This document shows positions 1 to 9,078 of a DNA stretch of 64,000 bases, piece by piece. The notes under the pieces were generated by a model. It ran no database searches, was not told the DNA's origin, and saw only the letters and a list, made by a program, of their open reading frames with translations. The DNA is from Nonomuraea typhae. Lineage in GTDB: Bacteria > Actinomycetota > Actinomycetes > Streptosporangiales > Streptosporangiaceae. The DNA lies in assembly GCF_009760925.1 (NCBI RefSeq), contig NZ_VRLV01000003.1, positions 434,001-498,000 of the forward strand. Reading direction: 5' to 3'. Position 1 is the first letter of the stretch; the number at the start of each line of letters is the position of its first letter. Both the position numbers and the translations under genes were made by a program.

Positions 1-410
1 GCCGTCCGGGCCGAGCAGCACGTTGTCCGGCTTCAGGTCACGATGCACCACGCCCGCCTCGTGGATGGCGGTCAGCGCCGTGGCCACCGCCGTACCCAGC
101 CGGTGCAGCTCGTCCCCTTGGAAGCGGCGCACCTCGCCGGCCGCGCGGCGCAGGCTCGGCCCCGCCACGTACTCACTGACGATGTACGGCCGGCCGCCGG
201 TCAGCTCCGCGTCCAGCACCTCGCCGTGCAGAACGAGGCGACCCGGGCCGCGGCCTCCACCTCCTTGGCGAAGCGCTCGCGGCTGCCGCCGGGATGCAGC
301 ACCTTGACCGCCACCCGGCGACCCTCCGGGTCATAGGCGTCGTACACCGAGCCCTGGCCGCCGGAGCCCAGCAGTCCGGCCAGCTCGTAGTCCCCGATCC
401 GTGTTTCCAC
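1..410 (-). pseudogene. Ser/Thr protein kinase, N-terminal part, frameshifted, runs off the window
   Basis: The GTG-started frame at 410 encodes a Hanks-type kinase N-lobe: a glycine loop GSGGQGSVY at about residues 15-23 and the VAVKVL lysine strand. This frame stops at 201. Just before the stop, near 219-222, the kinase signal moves to another minus-strand frame, VLDAELTGGRPYIVSEYVAGPSL, then HRDLKPDN (catalytic loop), open to base 1. One G appears to be missing after FCTAR. The start lies only 25 nt after the stop of the upstream lipase gene, without a clear ribosome binding site, and the usual residues before IGDYEL are short. It is either a decaying kinase gene or a sequencing error in an intact one. 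Family assignment is firm; functional status is not. Confidence 0.8.
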
Positions 411-434
411 ATCGCATTGGACGCCCGGGCACCG

Positions 435-1244
435 TCATGAGTTGGGCTGGAACACCGGCGACCAGTCAAAGCCGTGCTTAAAAGTCTGTTCGGCCACCGC
501 CCGCTGCCCGGCGGCATTCGGGTGGAAGAAGTCCCATTTGCTGATGTGGTCGAGGGTGTAGGGGAAGGAGAAGACGGCGCCGCCGTCGCTGCGGCAGTTC
601 GGCCCGTAGCCGGCGCAGGCACGTTCCAGCGCCTGGTTGTAGTCGATCACCCGCTCGCGGACCCGCGCCCGGCGCTGCGCGTCCTTGCGCGCCTTCGAGC
701 CCGGCGCGGCGAGCATCGGCCGGCAGATCCGCCCGAGCGTCCAGAACGTGCGCGCGATCGCGCTGTCCTTGCCCGCCTGCCACAGGCGGCGCAGGTCCGG
801 GATCGTGGCCACGAACACCCGCGCCTGCGGCAGCCCCTCCTTGAGCTCCCCGAGAGCCTGCTCGACCCGCCGGCCGAACACCTCGACCGGCGTCATCGTC
901 TTCTCGGTGCCCGCGCACACGTCGTTGGCGCCCATGAGAATGGTCACATATTCGGCTCCCGCCTTCACCGCCTGTCCCACCTGTCGCCGAAGATCGGCGC
1001 TCGTCGCGCCCGGCTGGGCGAAGTTGAGGTTGCCCGAGCGCATGCCCAGACGGGTGAAGTGGCTGCGGATCCCGGCCTCGTCGCCGGCCGCCCACGAGCG
1101 CGACGGGCACGAGACGTACCACCCGCACGCGTTGAACCCCGACGTGATCGAATCCCCCAAAGCGGCCATCACCTGCGGAACCGGAACAGTCACCGATCCG
1201 GCCGCCAGTACCGCGGCCGCGGCCAAAGGCGTGATCATGGCCAC
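435..1244 (-). CDS. secreted SGNH/GDSL-type lipase or esterase
   Basis: This is a 269-residue protein with a hydrophobic signal peptide (about residues 1-24), so it should be exported. SGNH-hydrolase blocks are visible in order: GDSI with nucleophile Ser32, QPGA (Gly79), GAND (Asn107), and DFFHP with the Asp238-His241 pair near the C-terminus. The family hydrolyses ester bonds in lipids or acylated carbohydrates; the substrate cannot be read here. The GTG at 1244 follows a GGGAGAG ribosome site by 10 nt, and an ATG two codons later is an alternative start. Its gene faces away from isochorismate synthase, and the broken kinase lies just downstream on the same strand. Confidence 0.85.
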   Translation of the reverse strand: MAMITPLAAAAVLAAGSVTVPVPQVMAALGDSITSGFNACGWYVSCPSRSWAAGDEAGIRSHFTRLGMRSGNLNFAQPGATSADLRRQVGQAVKAGAEYVTILMGANDVCAGTEKTMTPVEVFGRRVEQALGELKEGLPQARVFVATIPDLRRLWQAGKDSAIARTFWTLGRICRPMLAAPGSKARKDAQRRARVRERVIDYNQALERACAGYGPNCRSDGGAVFSFPYTLDHISKWDFFHPNAAGQRAVAEQTFKHGFDWSPVFQPNS

Positions 1245-1380
1245 AAAGGTAGATCTCTCCCGTGCGGGCGGCCATACGAACCGCGGCCGTCACACCCACT
1301 TCGCATCGCCGCTTGACACGCCCGATCCGCACTGCGGGAAAGTTTTCGTGTTCATGGTCCGTAACCGGTCATTCACGGGG

Positions 1381-1408
1381 GCGGGAGTCGAACGTGTTCA
1401 GTTCCCGC
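1381..1408. promoter_or_regulatory. imperfect palindrome upstream of isochorismate synthase
   Basis: GCGGGA and TCCCGC arms enclose GTCGAACGTGTTCAGT, in which GAAC and GTTC also pair. The 28-bp element ends 14 nt before the GTG start of the isochorismate synthase gene. Its position fits an operator or an mRNA hairpin. No neighbouring regulator can be assigned. Confidence 0.35.
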
Positions 1409-1422
1409 ATAGAGTGTCTTGA

Positions 1423-2652
1423 GTGAGTGTCGCGCTCGGAATCACCCGCCCTCTGCCGGTTCGCACCACCTCGGTAGGTGACCCCGGTGACCTGCTGGCA
1501 TCCCTGCCGGAGACCGCCCCCTTCGCATGGGTCCGGCATGGCGAGGGCCTGGTCGGCTGGGGTGAGGCCGCCCGCGTCACGGTACCCCCCGGCCCCGATC
1601 GGTTCGCCTGGGCGCGCCAGTGGCTGACCGACGTTTTCGGCCACGCCGCGGTCAGCGACGAGGTGCGCATCCCGGGCACCGGGCCCGTCGCGTTCGGCAC
1701 CTTCACTTTCGACGAGAACTCCGCGGGCTCCACCCTCGTCGTCCCCCAGGCCATCCTGGCCCGCCGCGACGGTCACGCCTGGCTCACCGTCATCGGCGAG
1801 ACCCCCGTCGAGCACTTCACCCCGATCCGCTCCCCCGGCCGCATCAGCTACGGCGACGGCAGCCTCAGCGCGCCCGAATGGGAGGCCATCGTCGCCCGCG
1901 CCGCCCAGCGCATCCGCGAGGGCGAACTCGAAAAGGTCGTCCTGGCCCGCGACCTGCTGGCCACCGCCGAACGCCCCATCGACGTGCGGCTGCTCCTGGC
2001 CCGCCTGGCCACCCGCTACCCCGAGTGCTACACGTTCTCCGTGGCCGGCCTGGTCGGCGCCACCCCCGAACTCCTCATCCGGCGCACCGGCCAGGAGATC
2101 GAATCCCTCGTCCTGGCCGGCACCACCCCGCGCGGCACCAGCCCCGCCGACGACCTCGCCCGCGGCGCCGCCCTGTTCGCCAGCGCCAAGGACCGCCACG
2201 AACACGAGTGCGCCATCGCCTCGGTCCGCAACACCCTCGCCCCGCTGTGCTCGGCCCTGCAGACCCCGGACGAGCCGGAACTCCTCGTCCTGCCCAACGT
2301 CCAGCACCTGGCCAGCCACGTCACCGGCCGCCTGGCCGACGGCGCCTCCGTCCTGGACGTGGTGGCCGCCATGCACCCCACCGCCGCCGTCGGCGGCACC
2401 CCGACCGCGACGGCCATCGACGTCATCCGCGAACTCGAGGGCATGGACCGCGCCGGCTACGCGGGCCCGGTCGGCTGGATCGACGCCCACGGCGACGGAG
2501 AGTGGGGCATCGCCCTGCGCTCGGCCCAGATCTCCGGCCACCGCGCCCGCCTGTTCGCCGGCGGCGGCATCATGGCCACCAGCGACCCCGCCCTCGAACT
2601 CGCCGAAGCCCAGGCCAAGTTCCGCGTCATGCAGTACGCCCTCGAGGGGTGA
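1423..2652 (+). CDS. isochorismate synthase
   Basis: The 409-residue protein is of normal length for the MenF/EntC/DhbC family, which converts chorismate to isochorismate for menaquinone or catechol siderophore synthesis. Family signatures are in the C-terminal chorismate-binding domain: LAGTTPRG, KDRHEHE, HPTAAVGGTP, GYAGPVGW and a final GGGIM. No isochorismatase or DHB-AMP ligase gene is nearby, so the pathway cannot be settled from context. The GTG start at 1423 is the first plausible one; no strong ribosome site is seen, and an imperfect palindrome ends 14 nt upstream. The gene stands alone on the plus strand. Confidence 0.9.
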   Translation: MSVALGITRPLPVRTTSVGDPGDLLASLPETAPFAWVRHGEGLVGWGEAARVTVPPGPDRFAWARQWLTDVFGHAAVSDEVRIPGTGPVAFGTFTFDENSAGSTLVVPQAILARRDGHAWLTVIGETPVEHFTPIRSPGRISYGDGSLSAPEWEAIVARAAQRIREGELEKVVLARDLLATAERPIDVRLLLARLATRYPECYTFSVAGLVGATPELLIRRTGQEIESLVLAGTTPRGTSPADDLARGAALFASAKDRHEHECAIASVRNTLAPLCSALQTPDEPELLVLPNVQHLASHVTGRLADGASVLDVVAAMHPTAAVGGTPTATAIDVIRELEGMDRAGYAGPVGWIDAHGDGEWGIALRSAQISGHRARLFAGGGIMATSDPALELAEAQAKFRVMQYALEG

Positions 2653-2758
2653 CTCGCCGCGGGTCTGCGCGGCGCTGAATCCCATACGGCGCAGCCGCCG
2701 CCCACACCACCCGCCGACGCGGGCGGGCGCAGGTCGGCGGGATCGCTTCTCACGTCGG

Positions 2759-2775
2759 ACGGGGCCGGGCCCCGT
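2759..2775. terminator. compact GC-rich palindrome between convergent genes
   Basis: ACGGGGCC and GGCCCCGT form perfect 8-bp arms around one G. The site lies in the 243-bp gap between isochorismate synthase (plus) and the GNAT gene (minus), where a bidirectional terminator is expected. There is no T-tract, so the call is tentative. No gene is seen in the rest of the gap. Confidence 0.35.
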
Positions 2776-2895
2776 AACGGCGCCCGTCAGCCCCCTGGAC
2801 CGGAACCCCGCTGGCCGGAACGTCCCATCCTCCGCAGACCCCTCCGCGTCGCCCCGGAACGGACGACCCGGACCGCGTTTCCCTCGTCGCCGCCT

Positions 2896-3636
2896 TCAGT
2901 CCCCGTCCTTCGTGCCCGCTGCCGCTATGTGGCGGCGGATGAAGCCCAGGCGGCCGTACACGGCCAGGGCGGCCGGGTTGTCGTCGTCGACCATCAGGGC
3001 GGCGCGGCCGTAGTCCTTCTCCAGGTGCCAGGCCACCCATCGGCACAGGCGGCCGGCCAGGCCCCGGCCGCGGAAGGCGCCGGCGGTTGCGACGCCGCCC
3101 AGTAGCCCGACGTCGGGGGCGCTCCACGCGTCCGCTGCCACCGCCGCGAGCCGGCCGTCGATCCGGATCCCGGCCCAGCGCCGGACTCCGGGCAGGCCGG
3201 GGACGGCGTATGAGCCGGGGGCGGATCGCCCCAGCAACGCCGACACCTCGGCGTCCTCCGCGGGGTCCAGCCAGGCGGCGTGGTCGCCGGGGGTGGGCGC
3301 CATGCCCGGGGGGAGGCTCATCCAGGAGAACTCGCCCGCCACCTCCATCCCGTCGATGTCCGCCGCCACCTGGGCGATCAGCTCCGTGTCCCCTACCGGG
3401 TGAAAGGACGGGCCCAGCTCACCCAGCGCGTGCCGTACCAGGAGTGCCGCGGACGCGGCGTCGCCCGAGACGCCGAGGCGGTCGCGGCGGGCCAGGCGGG
3501 GGGAGGCCGTCACCACCGCGTCTCCCAGCGCCCACGCCCGGGATCCGCGGGCCAGCCCCCGGGCCGCCCACATCACCAGGTCGTCGTCACCGCACGCCGC
3601 GCGCACCTGGTCCGGCGTGTGCAGCTCACGGATCAC
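2896..3636 (-). CDS. GNAT-family N-acetyltransferase
   Basis: The frame gives 246 residues from a GTG at 3636 that overlaps the purB stop (GTGA), so the two genes are translationally coupled. The C-terminal half is a GNAT fold: GVATAGAFRGRGLAGRLCRWVAWHLEK carries the acetyl-CoA pyrophosphate-binding R-G-R-G-L-A-G loop, followed by DDDNPAALAVYGRLGFIRR, the typical last strand and helix. The N-terminal half is an extended region seen in longer actinobacterial GNATs. The substrate is unknown. Downstream of purB in a two-gene operon. Confidence 0.8.
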   Translation of the reverse strand: MIRELHTPDQVRAACGDDDLVMWAARGLARGSRAWALGDAVVTASPRLARRDRLGVSGDAASAALLVRHALGELGPSFHPVGDTELIAQVAADIDGMEVAGEFSWMSLPPGMAPTPGDHAAWLDPAEDAEVSALLGRSAPGSYAVPGLPGVRRWAGIRIDGRLAAVAADAWSAPDVGLLGGVATAGAFRGRGLAGRLCRWVAWHLEKDYGRAALMVDDDNPAALAVYGRLGFIRRHIAAAGTKDGD

Positions 3637-5060
3637 AGGATCGCGCCCGGCCGGTACGCCGCCGCCTCCGGGTGCGCGGCCACGACCTCGCCGACCCGCT
3701 GCGACACCGACTCCACCTGGTCGGCCGCCGCCCCGGTGAACGACACCCGGTCGGCCAGCAGCGCCTCCAGCGCGGCCCGGTCCAGCGGGAAGCGCGCGTC
3801 GGCCGCCAGCAGATCGAGCAGTTCGTTGCCGGCCCCGCGCGAGCGCATCGCCAGGGCCGCGGCCACCGCGTGCTCCTTGATCAGCTCGTGCGCCTGCTCC
3901 CGGCCCACCCCGGCCCGCACCGCCGCCATCAGCATCTTCGTCGTCGCCAGGAACGGCAGGTACCGATCGAGCTCGGCCGCGATGACCGCCGGGAAGGCGC
4001 CGAACTCGTCGAGCACCGTCAGCATGGTCTCCACCAGGCCGTCGAAGGCGAAGAACGCGTCCGGCAACGCCACCCGGCGCACCACGGAACACGACACGTC
4101 CCCTTCGTTCCACTGGTCGCCCGCCAGCTCGCCCACCATCGAGGCGTAACCCCGAAGGATCACGGTCAGCCCGTTGACCCGCTCGCACGAGCGCGTGTTC
4201 ATCTTGTGCGGCATCGCCGAGGAGCCGACCTGCCCCTCCTTGAACCCCTCGGTCACCAGCTCGTGCCCGGCCATCAGCCGGATCGTCTTGGCCAGCGACG
4301 ACGGCGCCGCCGCCAGCTGCACGAGTACGGTCACCACCTCGTAGTCCAGCGACCGCGGATACACCTGGCCGACCGAGGTGAAACGATGCTCGAACCCCAG
4401 ATGCGCCGCGACCCGCCCTTCCAGCTCCGCGAGCTTGCCGCGGTCGCCCCCGAGCAGGTCGAGCATGTCCTGGGCCGTGCCGACCGGGCCCTTGATCCCC
4501 CGCAGCGGATACCGCCCGATCAGCTCCTCCAGCCGGGTGAAGGCCACCAGCAGCTCGTCGGCCGCGGAGGCGAACCGCTTGCCCAGCGTCGTGGCCTGCG
4601 CCGCCACGTTGTGCGAGCGGCCGGCCATCACCGTCGCCTCGTGCTGCTCGGCCAGCGTCGCCAGCCGGGCCAGCAGCGCCACCGTGCGATCGCGCGCCAG
4701 CAGCAGGCTGTCGCGCACCTGCAGCTGCTCGACGTTCTCGGTCAGGTCGCGAGAGGTCATCCCCTTGTGCACCTGCTCGTGACCGGCCAGCGCGTTGAAC
4801 TCCTCGATCCGCGCCTTCACGTCGTGCCGGCTGATCCGCTCGCGCTCGGCGATGGAGGCCAGATCGACCTGCTCGACCGCCTTCTCGTAGTCGGCCACGG
4901 CTCCTTCCGGCACCGCCACCCCGAGCTCCGCCTGCGCCCGCAGCACCGCCAGCCACAGCCGGCGCTCGGCGACGACCTTGTACTCGGGAGACCACAGGCG
5001 GGCCAGCTCCGCGGAGGCGTAGCGGGCGGCCAGGACATTGGGGATACGCGGCTCAGTCAC
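3633..5060 (-). CDS. purB: adenylosuccinate lyase
   Basis: PurB catalyses two fumarate-releasing steps of purine synthesis: SAICAR to AICAR and adenylosuccinate to AMP. The protein is 475 residues, normal for the family. The fumarase/aspartase signature SSAMPHKMN lies at residues 280-288, GRSHNVAAQ around His150 supplies the acid/base histidine region, and KGMTSRDLTEN is at about 99-109. The GTG at 5060 (protein begins TEPRIPNVLAARYAS) is chosen over the longer frame because purB proteins begin there. A TAGACT box just upstream suggests a very short leader. The following GNAT gene overlaps its stop codon. Confidence 0.95.
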   Translation of the reverse strand: MTEPRIPNVLAARYASAELARLWSPEYKVVAERRLWLAVLRAQAELGVAVPEGAVADYEKAVEQVDLASIAERERISRHDVKARIEEFNALAGHEQVHKGMTSRDLTENVEQLQVRDSLLLARDRTVALLARLATLAEQHEATVMAGRSHNVAAQATTLGKRFASAADELLVAFTRLEELIGRYPLRGIKGPVGTAQDMLDLLGGDRGKLAELEGRVAAHLGFEHRFTSVGQVYPRSLDYEVVTVLVQLAAAPSSLAKTIRLMAGHELVTEGFKEGQVGSSAMPHKMNTRSCERVNGLTVILRGYASMVGELAGDQWNEGDVSCSVVRRVALPDAFFAFDGLVETMLTVLDEFGAFPAVIAAELDRYLPFLATTKMLMAAVRAGVGREQAHELIKEHAVAAALAMRSRGAGNELLDLLAADARFPLDRAALEALLADRVSFTGAAADQVESVSQRVGEVVAAHPEAAAYRPGAIL

Positions 5061-5168
5061 GTTCCATGAGTCTATTGCCCCTGTACCGGCCGCGACGGCC
5101 GCACCCCCTGGACGACCCGGGTGGCATGACACGGCCTGTCATGCCACGTCACAGGGTGCCGCCAACCA

Positions 5169-5198
5169 TTGGGGCCGGACACACCGCTCGGCTACTCT
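5169..5198 (+). promoter_or_regulatory. promoter of a leaderless message
   Basis: TTGGGG (5169-5174) and TACTCT (5193-5198) are 18 bp apart. The expected transcription start falls on the ATG at 5206, so the downstream HTH gene is probably read from a leaderless mRNA. Confidence 0.5.
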
Positions 5199-5205
5199 CA
5201 TGATC

Positions 5206-5472
5206 ATGACCAGCGACGCACAAGGGGAGATCGTCCGCCTGCTCCAGAAGGCGCAGGCCGAACGCAGAGCCGTCGAGGAGCGCTACCGCGCGGACCTGGA
5301 GCGCCACCGCCAGAGCCTGGCGCCCCTGATCAGAGCCGCCCGCGAGAACCGTCTCACCAACCGCCAATGGGCCGACGCCTACGGCATCACCGAACGGCAC
5401 GCCCAGCGCCTCGCCGACGACCTCGGCCTGCCCAAACTGGGTCCCGGCGGCAAAAGGCTCCCGGCCACCTGA
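5206..5472 (+). CDS. small coiled-coil/helix-turn-helix protein
   Basis: An 88-residue protein. Residues about 6-35 are strongly helical and charged (GEIVRLLQKAQAERRAVEERYRADL is a likely coiled coil or dimer helix). The C-terminal part, NRQWADAYGITERHAQRLADDLGLP, looks like a helix-turn-helix. The start is the second of two close ATGs (5200 and 5206), favoured because a TACTCT box sits 7 nt upstream. I do not recognise a named family. It is a candidate DNA-binding accessory protein, transcribed alone and divergently from purB. Confidence 0.55.
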   Translation: MTSDAQGEIVRLLQKAQAERRAVEERYRADLERHRQSLAPLIRAARENRLTNRQWADAYGITERHAQRLADDLGLPKLGPGGKRLPAT

Positions 5473-5715
5473 CCTCCGCGGTCTCCGGGCCCCCTCCCGG
5501 GCCGTCTGCCCACGCTGAGCTCGTCATGCGCTGAGCGAGGTGGCGGCATCGAGTGACAGATTCCGCAGGCACAAGCATTCACCCCGCACCGCTGGCCTTA
5601 CCCCGTTCCGGTGCTCGTGCTCACCCAGGCCGGTCTCCACATGCCGATCCGGCAGGGGCTGTCGCTCGTCCTCCCGTCCGGCGCGGCCCCCATGGCACTT
5701 CGGCCCCGGGTGAAA
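5473..5715. other. non-coding gap with no recognisable gene
   Basis: About 240 bp between the small HTH gene and the terminator of the RND exporter. Frames here have no family features or ribosome sites. I see nothing else in it. Confidence 0.5.
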
Positions 5716-5759
5716 GCCGCCGCGGCGGACGGGGCACCACACCCGTCCGCCGCGGTGGC
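5716..5759 (-). terminator. strong hairpin terminator after the RND exporter
   Basis: An 18-bp stem (5716-5733 with 5742-5759, one G-T pair) encloses an 8-nt loop. It begins 10 nt after the TAA of the exporter gene on the minus strand and is followed by a short T-rich stretch in that direction. Confidence 0.75.
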
Positions 5760-5769
5760 ATCGCCCCGG

Positions 5770-8700
5770 TTACGGAGTCGGGGCGAGCACCTTGGGCTCC
5801 TCCTCTACCGGCGCCGCCGGCGTGCGGCGGAAGCGCTCCTTGGTCCGCTCCACCATCGTGTACAGCGTGGGCACCAGGACCAGCGTCAGCAGCGTCGAGG
5901 AGATGAGGCCGCCGATCACCACGATGGCCAGCGGCTGCGAGATGAACCCGCCCGACCCCGTCACGCCCAGCGCCATCGGCGTCAGCGCGCAGATCGTGGC
6001 CACGGCCGTCATCAGGATGGGCCGCAACCGGCGCCGGCCGCCCTCCACGACCGCCTCGACGATGCCCATGCCCTGATGGCGGTACTGGTTGATCAGGTCG
6101 ATCAGCACGATCGCGTTCGTCACCACGATGCCGATCAGCATCAGCATGCCGATCAGCGCCGGCACGCCCAGCGCCGTGTCCGTGGCCACCAGCAGGCCGA
6201 TCGCGCCCGTCGCCGCGAACGGGATGGACACCAGCAGGATCAGCGGCTGGACGAACGAGCGGAACGTCGCCACCATGATCATGAACACGATCGCGATCGC
6301 CGCCAGCATCGCCAGGCCGAGGTCCGAGAACGCCTGCGCCTGGTCGGCCGAGACGCCGCCGATCTCGTAGCGGGCGCCCGCGGCCAGGGACACGCTCTTC
6401 AGCTTGGTCTGCAGCGCCTGCGTCACGCTGCCCAGGTCGCTGCCGGTCGCCTTGGCCGAAACCGTCGCCGACCGCTCGCCGTCGATGCGCGAGACCTGCG
6501 TCGGGCCCGCGACCTGCTCGACCTCGGCCACCGACGACAGCTTCACCAGACCGGCCGCGGTGGGCAGCTTCAGCTTCTCGATCTCCTCGACGTCCTCGGG
6601 GGCGTCACCGCCGCGCAGGACCAGGTCGGAAGCGCGGCCGTCCAGCGTGATCTCGCCCAGCGGGGCGCCGCGGAACGCCTGCGCGACCGCCTGGCCGACC
6701 TGCGCCTCCGACAGCCCCTTCTCCGCGGCCTTCTCGCGGTCCACGCGGACCTCGATGCGGGCGGCGCTGGCCTCCAGGTTGGAGGAGACGTCCCGCAGGC
6801 CGGGCACGTCCACCATCGCGGCCTTGACCGCCTCGGACGCCGTGCGCAGCGACTCGGTGTCCGGCGCCTGCACGATCACGTCGATCGAGTCGGAGGAGAA
6901 CCCGCCGCCCTGCGCGCCCACCTTGACCTCGCCGACGCCGCTCAGCCCGGCCAGCCGTTCGCGGATGCGCTGCTCGACGGCGACGGTGTCGACGTCCTCC
7001 TTGAGCGTGACCGAGTAGGAGGCCCGGTCGGCGCCGCCGCCGGCCCCGCCCTGCATCTGGCTGCCACCGCCCACGTTCACCTGGTAGGACTCCACGCCGT
7101 CCAGGCCGGACAGCGCGTCCTCGACCTTCTTGGCCGCCGCGTCGGTGCCCGCCAGGTTCGTGCCGACCGGCATGCGCTGGCTGATGGAGACCGTGTTCTG
7201 CCCGGAGGCGTCCAGGAAGTTCGTCTGGAGCTGGCCGGCCAGGCCCATCGTGCCGACGAACACCGCCACGCCGATCAGCAGCGTCACGACGCGGAACCTG
7301 GTCGCGAAGCGCAGGACCGGCAGGTACATCCGCTGCAGCGGGCTGCGCAGCTCCTTGGCCTCGGCCTTCTCCCGGTAGGCGCGCGCCTCCTCCGGCGTCA
7401 GCTTCGGCGCCTTCAGGAACCAGTACGCCAGCACCGGCACGACCGTCAGCGACACCACGAGCGAGGCCAGCAGCGCCACCGCCACCGTGATCGAGAACGG
7501 GCCGAACAGCTCGCCCACCATGCCGCCGACCACCGCGATCGGCGCGAACACCGCCACCGTCGTCAGCGTCGAGGCGGTGACCGCCCCCGACACCTCGCGC
7601 ACCGCGGTCAAGATGGCCTGCAGCTTGGCCTCGCCGTACCCGAGATGGCGTTTGATGTTCTCCAGGACCACGATCGAGTCGTCGACCACCCGGCCCACCG
7701 CGATCGTCAGCGCGCCCAGGGTCAGCATGTTCAGCGAGTAGTCGCCGATCCACAGCGCGATCAGCGCGATGACCACCGACAGCGGGATCGAGACCGCGGT
7801 CACCAGCGTCGAGCGCACCGACAGCAGGAAGACCAGGATGACCAGCACGGCGAACGCCAGGCCCAGCAGGCCCTCGGTGGTCAGGCTCCGGATGGACTCC
7901 TCCACGTACGGGGCCTGGTCGAAGACGACCTCCACGGCCGTGTCGGAGGAGTCGCCCAGCGACTTGGTCAGCTCGGGCAGCTTCTCGCGGATCTCGCCGG
8001 AGATCGTCACGGCGTTGCCGTCGGGCATCATCGTCACCGACACGCCCAGGCTCGTGTGGCCGTCGGTGCGAGTCAGGGTCGTCGCCTCGGCCAGGCCGCG
8101 CTCGACCGTGGCCACGTCACCGAGCTTGACCGGCTTGAGCGGCTTGGGCGCGGCGACCTGCGCCTGCGCGGGCACCTGGCCGCTCTGCGGGCGGCCCTGC
8201 TGCGGCATGCCCTGGGGCTGGCCCTGCGGGCGGGCCTGCTGCGGGGGCTGGGGCTGCGCCTGCGGCTGCGCGGGCGTCAGGTAGAGGTCCTTCAGCTTGG
8301 CGACCGAGTCGACGCGCGCGCCCACCTGGACCGACAGCGACTTGCCGTCCTGGCTGAGCGAGCCGGCGGGCAGCGGGGTGCCGTTGGCCTTCAGCACCTC
8401 GGGGATCTGCGCCGCCGACACCCCGGCCTTGGCCATCTTCTCGGCGTCCGGGGTGATCGTGACGACCTCGTCGCGGGTGCCGGTCACCGCGGCCTCGCGC
8501 ACGCCCTCGACCGACTGCAGCTCCGGAACCATGAGCCGGCGCAGCTTGTCGGCCATCGCCCGCGGGTCGCCGCCGTCGCCCACCGACAACACCATCACCG
8601 GGATGTCGTCGGTGTTGCCGGCCACCACCTGCGGATCGACATTGTCCGGCAGCTGCGACTGGATGCGGCTGACGGCGCTCTGCATCTTGGTGACCGACTC

Positions 8701-9009
8701 TTCGATGTCGGTGCCGAACTCAAAGGCGACCTGGATCTGCGCCATCCCCTCCTTGGAGGTCGACGTGATCTTCTCCAGGCCCGGGATCCCCTGGAAGGAG
8801 TCCTCGATCGGCTTGGTGACCTGATCCTCCACGATCTCCGGCGCCGCGCCCGGGTACGGAGCGATCACGAAGGCGCCCGGGAAGGCGAGCGACGGCAACA
8901 GCTGCTGCTTGAGCTGCGGGATCGTGAACGCGCCAAACGCGCTGAGCACGACCGCGACCAATATCACGAGGCTGCGGTTGACCAGGCTCAACCGGGCGAA
9001 AGCGGTCAT
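5770..9009 (-). CDS. RND-superfamily efflux transporter (HAE1-like)
   Basis: At 1079 residues this is full length for a hydrophobe/amphiphile-efflux RND pump. It has the N-terminal transmembrane helix at about residues 10-30, a first periplasmic-type domain, a helix bundle whose TM4 carries GRVVDDSIVVLENI (the paired Asp of the proton relay), a second large extracytoplasmic loop, and a last bundle with GIVVTNAIVLIDLINQYR. A Pro/Gln-rich insertion of about 45 residues (about 242-286) interrupts the first large loop. An AAGGG site precedes the ATG. No membrane-fusion partner is present, as is usual in actinobacteria. A divergent MarR gene and a palindrome between them imply local control. Confidence 0.9.
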   Translation of the reverse strand: MTAFARLSLVNRSLVILVAVVLSAFGAFTIPQLKQQLLPSLAFPGAFVIAPYPGAAPEIVEDQVTKPIEDSFQGIPGLEKITSTSKEGMAQIQVAFEFGTDIEESVTKMQSAVSRIQSQLPDNVDPQVVAGNTDDIPVMVLSVGDGGDPRAMADKLRRLMVPELQSVEGVREAAVTGTRDEVVTITPDAEKMAKAGVSAAQIPEVLKANGTPLPAGSLSQDGKSLSVQVGARVDSVAKLKDLYLTPAQPQAQPQPPQQARPQGQPQGMPQQGRPQSGQVPAQAQVAAPKPLKPVKLGDVATVERGLAEATTLTRTDGHTSLGVSVTMMPDGNAVTISGEIREKLPELTKSLGDSSDTAVEVVFDQAPYVEESIRSLTTEGLLGLAFAVLVILVFLLSVRSTLVTAVSIPLSVVIALIALWIGDYSLNMLTLGALTIAVGRVVDDSIVVLENIKRHLGYGEAKLQAILTAVREVSGAVTASTLTTVAVFAPIAVVGGMVGELFGPFSITVAVALLASLVVSLTVVPVLAYWFLKAPKLTPEEARAYREKAEAKELRSPLQRMYLPVLRFATRFRVVTLLIGVAVFVGTMGLAGQLQTNFLDASGQNTVSISQRMPVGTNLAGTDAAAKKVEDALSGLDGVESYQVNVGGGSQMQGGAGGGADRASYSVTLKEDVDTVAVEQRIRERLAGLSGVGEVKVGAQGGGFSSDSIDVIVQAPDTESLRTASEAVKAAMVDVPGLRDVSSNLEASAARIEVRVDREKAAEKGLSEAQVGQAVAQAFRGAPLGEITLDGRASDLVLRGGDAPEDVEEIEKLKLPTAAGLVKLSSVAEVEQVAGPTQVSRIDGERSATVSAKATGSDLGSVTQALQTKLKSVSLAAGARYEIGGVSADQAQAFSDLGLAMLAAIAIVFMIMVATFRSFVQPLILLVSIPFAATGAIGLLVATDTALGVPALIGMLMLIGIVVTNAIVLIDLINQYRHQGMGIVEAVVEGGRRRLRPILMTAVATICALTPMALGVTGSGGFISQPLAIVVIGGLISSTLLTLVLVPTLYTMVERTKERFRRTPAAPVEEEPKVLAPTP

Positions 9010-9078
9010 GGAAGTCCCTTCAAGAGTTCGCCCCAGACTAACACTTCGCCTTGCACGAATATTTAATGTGAGGTGGAC

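Noticed and set aside
173..622. 149-codon minus-strand frame covering the kinase/lipase junction
   Set aside because: It belongs to neither gene's frame; it is a composition artefact.
1313..1342. TTGACA at 1313 as the isochorismate synthase promoter
   Set aside because: No acceptable -10 at the proper distance, and about 80 bp still separates that point from the start codon.
2896..4995. Long minus-strand frame across purB and the GNAT gene
   Set aside because: Only its 3' third (GNAT) is real; the purB part is Gly/Ala/Arg-rich shadow, and purB itself lies in another frame.
5611..9066. Very long plus-strand open frame (1151 codons) opposite the RND gene
   Set aside because: It is dominated by His/Arg/Gln/Asp residues, typical of the antisense frame of a high-GC gene. 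The RND frame shows clear family motifs.
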